Assembly (NCBI GenBank): GCA_022410635.1
Contig: JAJVDF010000430.1
Span: 789,378-853,377, forward strand
From: Tretioscincus oriximinensis
Lineage: Eukaryota > Chordata > Lepidosauria > Squamata > Gymnophthalmidae
Reading direction: 5' to 3'
DNA length: 64,000 nucleotides
The first letter of the stretch is position 1. Each line of letters begins with the position of its first letter. This document shows, in pieces, positions 60,371 to 64,000 of the stretch. Position numbers and translations under genes: made by a program. The notes under the pieces are model-generated. The model saw only the letters and a list, made by a program, of their open reading frames with translations, had not been told where the DNA came from and ran no database searches.

Positions 60371-60845
60371 ACGGCATGTTGCATCATCCAGATGTGGCAT
60401 GCACTTCACCAACAGCAGTTCCAATAATCGGAATTGCTGTTGGCGCGACGCTGTGTGTCATATGCTATGCTTTTGGCAGATGTTGCATCATCCAATATGA
60501 ATGCGCTACAGTGTTTCAAGAAGTAAAGCTCATGTCCTGAAACACTCTATCTTGGTGCTGAAAAGTTACGTCCTGATGGGACGAGGATGGAAGGGAAGGA
60601 GAAGGATATGGCCCAGGCAAACCAGGGAAAATCACCCTGGAGCCCCAGACTGGGTTTTCCCCACCCATCCAGGACCAGCTTAAGGTATAAGGAAATAATG
60701 AAAGAGGACAAACTCAGAAACAGAAACATCAACACTACGGAGGTGCAACACAATATATTTAGATCCAAAGCTTAGACAATTGGGTAATTTCCACACTTAT
60801 CCTTAGCACAGTCTACTGGAATGTAAAGTGGACATTCGAATCCTG

Positions 60846-61125
60846 ATTCTCCTGTAGTTCTTCCGGAAAAGGTGGTTTTAAAATAGAATTAATTCATGGA
60901 AACTAGGTGTATCAATAGTTATTAGGATGGAACGCTTGTTATTGTCTCCAGGATTGAGCAAAGGCAGCATTCCTGAAATACCATTGCAGGGAGCTGAGAA
61001 CAGGTGAGGGTTGGCCTTCTTCTGCTTGAATCTGCCCGGGTACAAACTGGGGGACCACTGTGTGAGACAAAATGCTGGGCTAAATGGCCTGTGGGCCATT
61101 TTTAACAAGGCACTTCTGTTATTTT
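60846..61125 (+). mobile_element. CR1-clade LINE 3' fragment
   Basis: ttattgtctccaggattgag, agcattcctgaaataccatt, agggagctgagaacaggtga and tgctgggctaaatggcctgt follow the forward 3' order. Only the extreme 3' part is present. Confidence 0.8.
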
Positions 61126-61374
61126 GTTGTTAGAGGGGTCTACAAGCAGATCCCTGTCAATATTCCATAAGATCATGTAGACAATTNCCTTTTATGGTCT
61201 AGATAGAATATATGGGAGGTTGCCTTTTCAGTTGTGCACAAGAAGGTACTGTCAGAAGTCACACCAGACGTTGGCACACACTAAAACAGGCTTGTCTAGA
61301 AACATCAAAAGCTGGAAACTTTTAATCCTAATCTTTTGAATGCTTTGAAAATAGCCTCTGAAGAAAGCTCTTGT

Positions 61375-62033
61375 GGAACAGAAGAAGGCAAAATCTTCAA
61401 TTATTCTTGACGCCCTGCCTGTTGCTCCATCTCTGAGGCAGTATCGAGACATCCACCCTAGTAGCTGTTTATACCTTTGGCTTCCATGAACTTGTCTAAT
61501 CCAGTCTTAAAGCTATCCAGGGTGTTAGCTACCACCACCTCTTCTGGAAGTAAATTCCAAAGGCCGAAGAGTCTCTNGGTGAAAAAATACTTTTCTTTGT
61601 CTGTCCTCACTCTTCTTGTTTTCATGCCATGCATGATTTCATACACTTCAATCAGATCACCTCTCAAACGCTGTCTTTCAAGGGTGAAGAGGCTCAGACA
61701 TTGCGGCCATATTTCATAAGCCCCTCAATCATTCTTGTTGCCCTTTTCTGCACTTTCTCTAGTTCCACAATATCCTTTGTGAGATGTGGTGACCAGAACT
61801 GTACCCAGTATTCCAAGTGGGGCCTCATCACTGATTTATAAAGAGGCCAAACAACACTTGCTGACTTGTTTTCAATTCCTTTCCTAATTATCTCTAACCT
61901 TGAATTTGCTTTTTTCACTGCTGCTGTATACTGGGATACCTTCATCGAACTGTCTACCAACACCCCAAGATCCCTTTTCTGCTCCATCACGGAAAGCTTG
62001 GTTCCCCTTACTTGGTAGGACTTAGCATAATTA
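61375..62033 (-). mobile_element. CR1-clade LINE fragment (reverse transcriptase C-terminal part)
   Basis: The minus-strand peptide at 61694-61990 reads EQKRDLGVLVDSSMKVSQYT, ENKSASVVWPLYKSVMRPHL, EYWVQFWSPHLTKDI and LEKVQKRATRMIEGL, the segment downstream of the polymerase active site in CR1. The C-terminal block (RGDLIEVYEIMHGM, RLFGLWNLLPEEVVVANTLD) lies at 61458-61667. The terminal 3' end (aagaacataagagg...) is missing. It is the best-preserved copy of this segment in the window. Confidence 0.92.
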
Positions 62034-62384
62034 AAGTGAACAAAAAGGGTCCAGTGAACTACAAACTAGCATTTATCTAAGCATTCTGAAAGTGACTATA
62101 AAAGTAAATTTGCAAATATGTATACTCTTCAGGAATCCTCCAAGTGACTACATGGAAGCCATCCATGCAGAGGTTTGCCATTGCCTTCAACTGGTTTTAA
62201 CCCCCCAAAAAACTGACTGGGACCAAAATTCAGATGGAATTTCAATTTTTTGAATATTTCAAATTGCACCCATAAAAACTGGACAGCTTTATTCCAGAAT
62301 ATCAGGGAAACCCTTTTTCTGCCAGGGGGCATTTAGAGATTTGAAACATTTCTTGAGTGCCATACCCCCTTCACACGCCAAGAC

Positions 62385-62460
62385 CAAGCTGCCTCCTGCC
62401 CAGGCCGTGCCTCCTCCTGCCCAGGCCACACCCTCTTCCTCTGCCCATAACCTCTCCCCC
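62385..62460. repeat. Short GC-rich tandem repeat
   Basis: cctcctgcccaggccgtg and cctcctgcccaggccaca are adjacent copies of an ~21-bp unit inside a C-rich stretch. Confidence 0.6.
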
Positions 62461-62798
62461 ACCAAGACCTACAAAATCACAGACTTTTCAATAATGTTCC
62501 CATCCCCTTACTGCCTCTCCCCCTTCCTCCTAGGCCTCCCTCCTTCTTTTTATATTGTTTTTAAAAAGGGAGGACTCAAATAGCCAGGGAAGATTAATCG
62601 TTTTTAGGGAGCATGCCAGGTGCCGGGCCAAGTGATTCCCCGGGGAGCATGCCGCAGTGATGGGAAAGCGTATGAGGAAATTGTACTTGTATGAGTTTTG
62701 AGGTGGCTATACAAGGGAGAAACTCCAAGCCTCAACTACTTTTTCAAGGGGGATACCATTTTGGATCATATGACTTACGGCCACACACCCTTTTTATT

Positions 62799-62915
62799 CA
62801 TGTGACTTCTGGCTGGTGGCCATTTTAGGTCATGTAACTTCTGGCTGCAATTGTGTAACCAATCACATGACCCAAATCACATGACCCAAAATGGCCACCA
62901 GCCAGAAGTCACATG
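62799..62915. repeat. Long inverted repeat, 37-bp arms
   Basis: The left arm (62799-62835) contains catgtgacttctggctggtg and gccattttaggtcatgt. The right arm (62879-62915) is its complement with one mismatch, and the loop is 43 bp. Weaker complementarity (caccctttttattca against tgtctgaaagggtg) extends the stem outwards. It is probably a fold-back DNA transposon. Confidence 0.85.
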
Positions 62916-63025
62916 TCTGAAAGGGTGCAGGACCAGAAGTCCAGCCAAGAATTCCCCCCGCCCACCCCTGGATACAAGTATCTGGAATGGAAAATATTCC
63001 ATCATCAGCATGCCGTGGGGAGACC

Positions 63026-63486
63026 TAAGGTTGCCATACGTCCCGGGAAGATGGGACAATCCCAGCTTTGGGGACTAAAATATAGTCCCTTCAGGGTTTT
63101 AAGAGAAAACCCTGGATTTTTACATTCCTTGATGCTGCATCAGGGAATGTAAAAATCCAGGATTTTAAAGGCAAAGGAGCCATCAGGGCTGATGGCTGCA
63201 GCCCNAGCAACGCTTCCCAAGGTCCTGGAAGGAACCTCAGAGCATGCCGTAGCTGATCCTCTGCTGGAGGCGGAGTCTCGCGTCTGCTGTCAGGCAGAGC
63301 GCGCCAACGCGCCTCCAGCAGAGGAAAAACGCTTGGGTTTTTGACAGGAGAACAGAGCTTTTGTGCGGCTCTGTTCTGCCTGTCTCACCACAAGCGTCCG
63401 TGTGCGTGAGTGTGTGTGTGCACATGCGTGCGTGCACCCCCACANACCCCGTCCCGGTTTTGGGCTGCCAAAATATGGCAACCCTA
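63026..63486 (+). mobile_element. hAT-like non-autonomous transposon, relative of 14684-15034
   Basis: It starts taaggttgccatacgtcccg and ends tgggctgccaaaatatggca then accctA. The right part shares caccacaagcgtccgtgtgc and gtcccggttttggg with 14684-15034. The left and middle parts differ and include a long perfect hairpin (63111-63161). The 8-bp flanks (gggagacc, gtcacacc) match at only five positions, so the duplication is decayed or absent. Confidence 0.8.
63111..63161. repeat. Perfect 18-bp stem hairpin inside the transposon
   Basis: cctggatttttacattcc (63111-63128) is exactly complementary to ggaatgtaaaaatccagg (63144-63161). The loop ttgatgctgcatcag adds further pairs, so the stem is about 24 bp in total. 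Confidence 0.85.
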
Positions 63487-64000
63487 GTCACACCAAATGG
63501 TTTTGCGGGCTTCAGATGGTCCCTGGGCCTTAGATTCCCCTCCCCTGGCCTAATATTTTACTTAAGGGGGGATGCAATAGAACTGCATTCTGCTAGAATG
63601 CAATGTATTGTTTTAGTTCAATAAAATATTATGGAAAAAATAACAAAACATCTATTAGTCAATTGTTACTCAGTAAAACATACTTAAAATATAATTCAGT
63701 ATTCACNAATTTGCAGCTTAAATACTGAGCTATTACAGGACTATTTTTGGAGATAGTTATCAATCTCAACTGTTTTACTTGTCACTAAAATTGATTCATT
63801 AATGTTTGAAGTAAAATACTGATGAATCCCTAGAGAGCGAAATAACCACTAGATGTCTTTCAGTCCTTCATTGGAGTTTCAAAATATGCTGAGTAAAATC
63901 TAGTGCTGGGAGTTTTCCACCTGAAAATCCCATACTGAGAGCCTGGAAATCTCATATATTTGGGGACCTCACATGGAAAGCACAGGTGGGAATTTTCCAT

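Noticed and set aside
59561..60424. 287-residue open frame on the minus strand
   Set aside because: It spans a degenerate minisatellite and a polypurine tract; composition is Ser/Phe/Leu-rich low complexity with no domain, and it runs across a CR1 3' end.

Overview
This window is vertebrate nuclear DNA and almost certainly comes from a squamate reptile (lizard or snake). The evidence is tRNA-headed SINEs of the Sauria type, many CR1-clade LINE fragments, an L1, a Ty3/Gypsy element, an ERV-type solo LTR, and several hAT-like and palindromic MITE-like elements in AT-rich sequence. Single ambiguous bases (n) are scattered through it, so it is draft-quality assembly. There is no prokaryotic gene organisation, CRISPR array or operon.

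The only host gene I can support is the 5' part of ASXL3 (additional sex combs-like 3), on the minus strand. Three ordinary coding exons are read directly, with in-phase splice sites: 39983-40065 (83 nt), 7897-8005 (109 nt) and 7072-7183 (112 nt). Together they encode most of the N-terminal HARE-HTH domain and the acidic segment after it. Between the first two lies an in-phase candidate 3-nt microexon at 15307-15309, with matching acceptor and donor. Exon 1 should lie beyond the right edge, and the exon after 7072-7183 beyond the left edge. The window is therefore mainly the large 5' introns of this gene.

The introns are heavily colonised. From left to right: an L1 3' end (409-1110); a CR1 with recognisable reverse transcriptase and octamer tail (3594-5013); a 757-bp hAT-like element with a perfect 8-bp target duplication (5147-5903); ASXL3 exons (7072-8005); a palindromic MITE and a minus-strand L1 3' end (9713-10620); a 351-bp hAT-like element with a perfect 8-bp duplication (14684-15034); the microexon; CR1 and SINE fragments (16487-26630); an inverted CR1 pair (26631-27000); and a composite at about 27118-35815. 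That composite is a nearly full-length but dead L1, interrupted by a decayed minus-strand Gypsy (29128 to about 31321) and by a 495-bp solo LTR with a 5-bp duplication (34139-34633). SINEs, pyrimidine tracts, the 83-nt ASXL3 exon and a sparser intron follow to about 49.7 kb. Further CR1 copies, a long polypurine tract, a long inverted repeat and a second member of the 14684 transposon family fill the right end.

I see no previously undescribed gene system. The most useful observations are the candidate microexon, the nested L1/Gypsy/LTR block, the microhomology-like scar at the Gypsy 3' end, the inverted CR1 pair, and several strong hairpins or palindromes that deserve family assignment.
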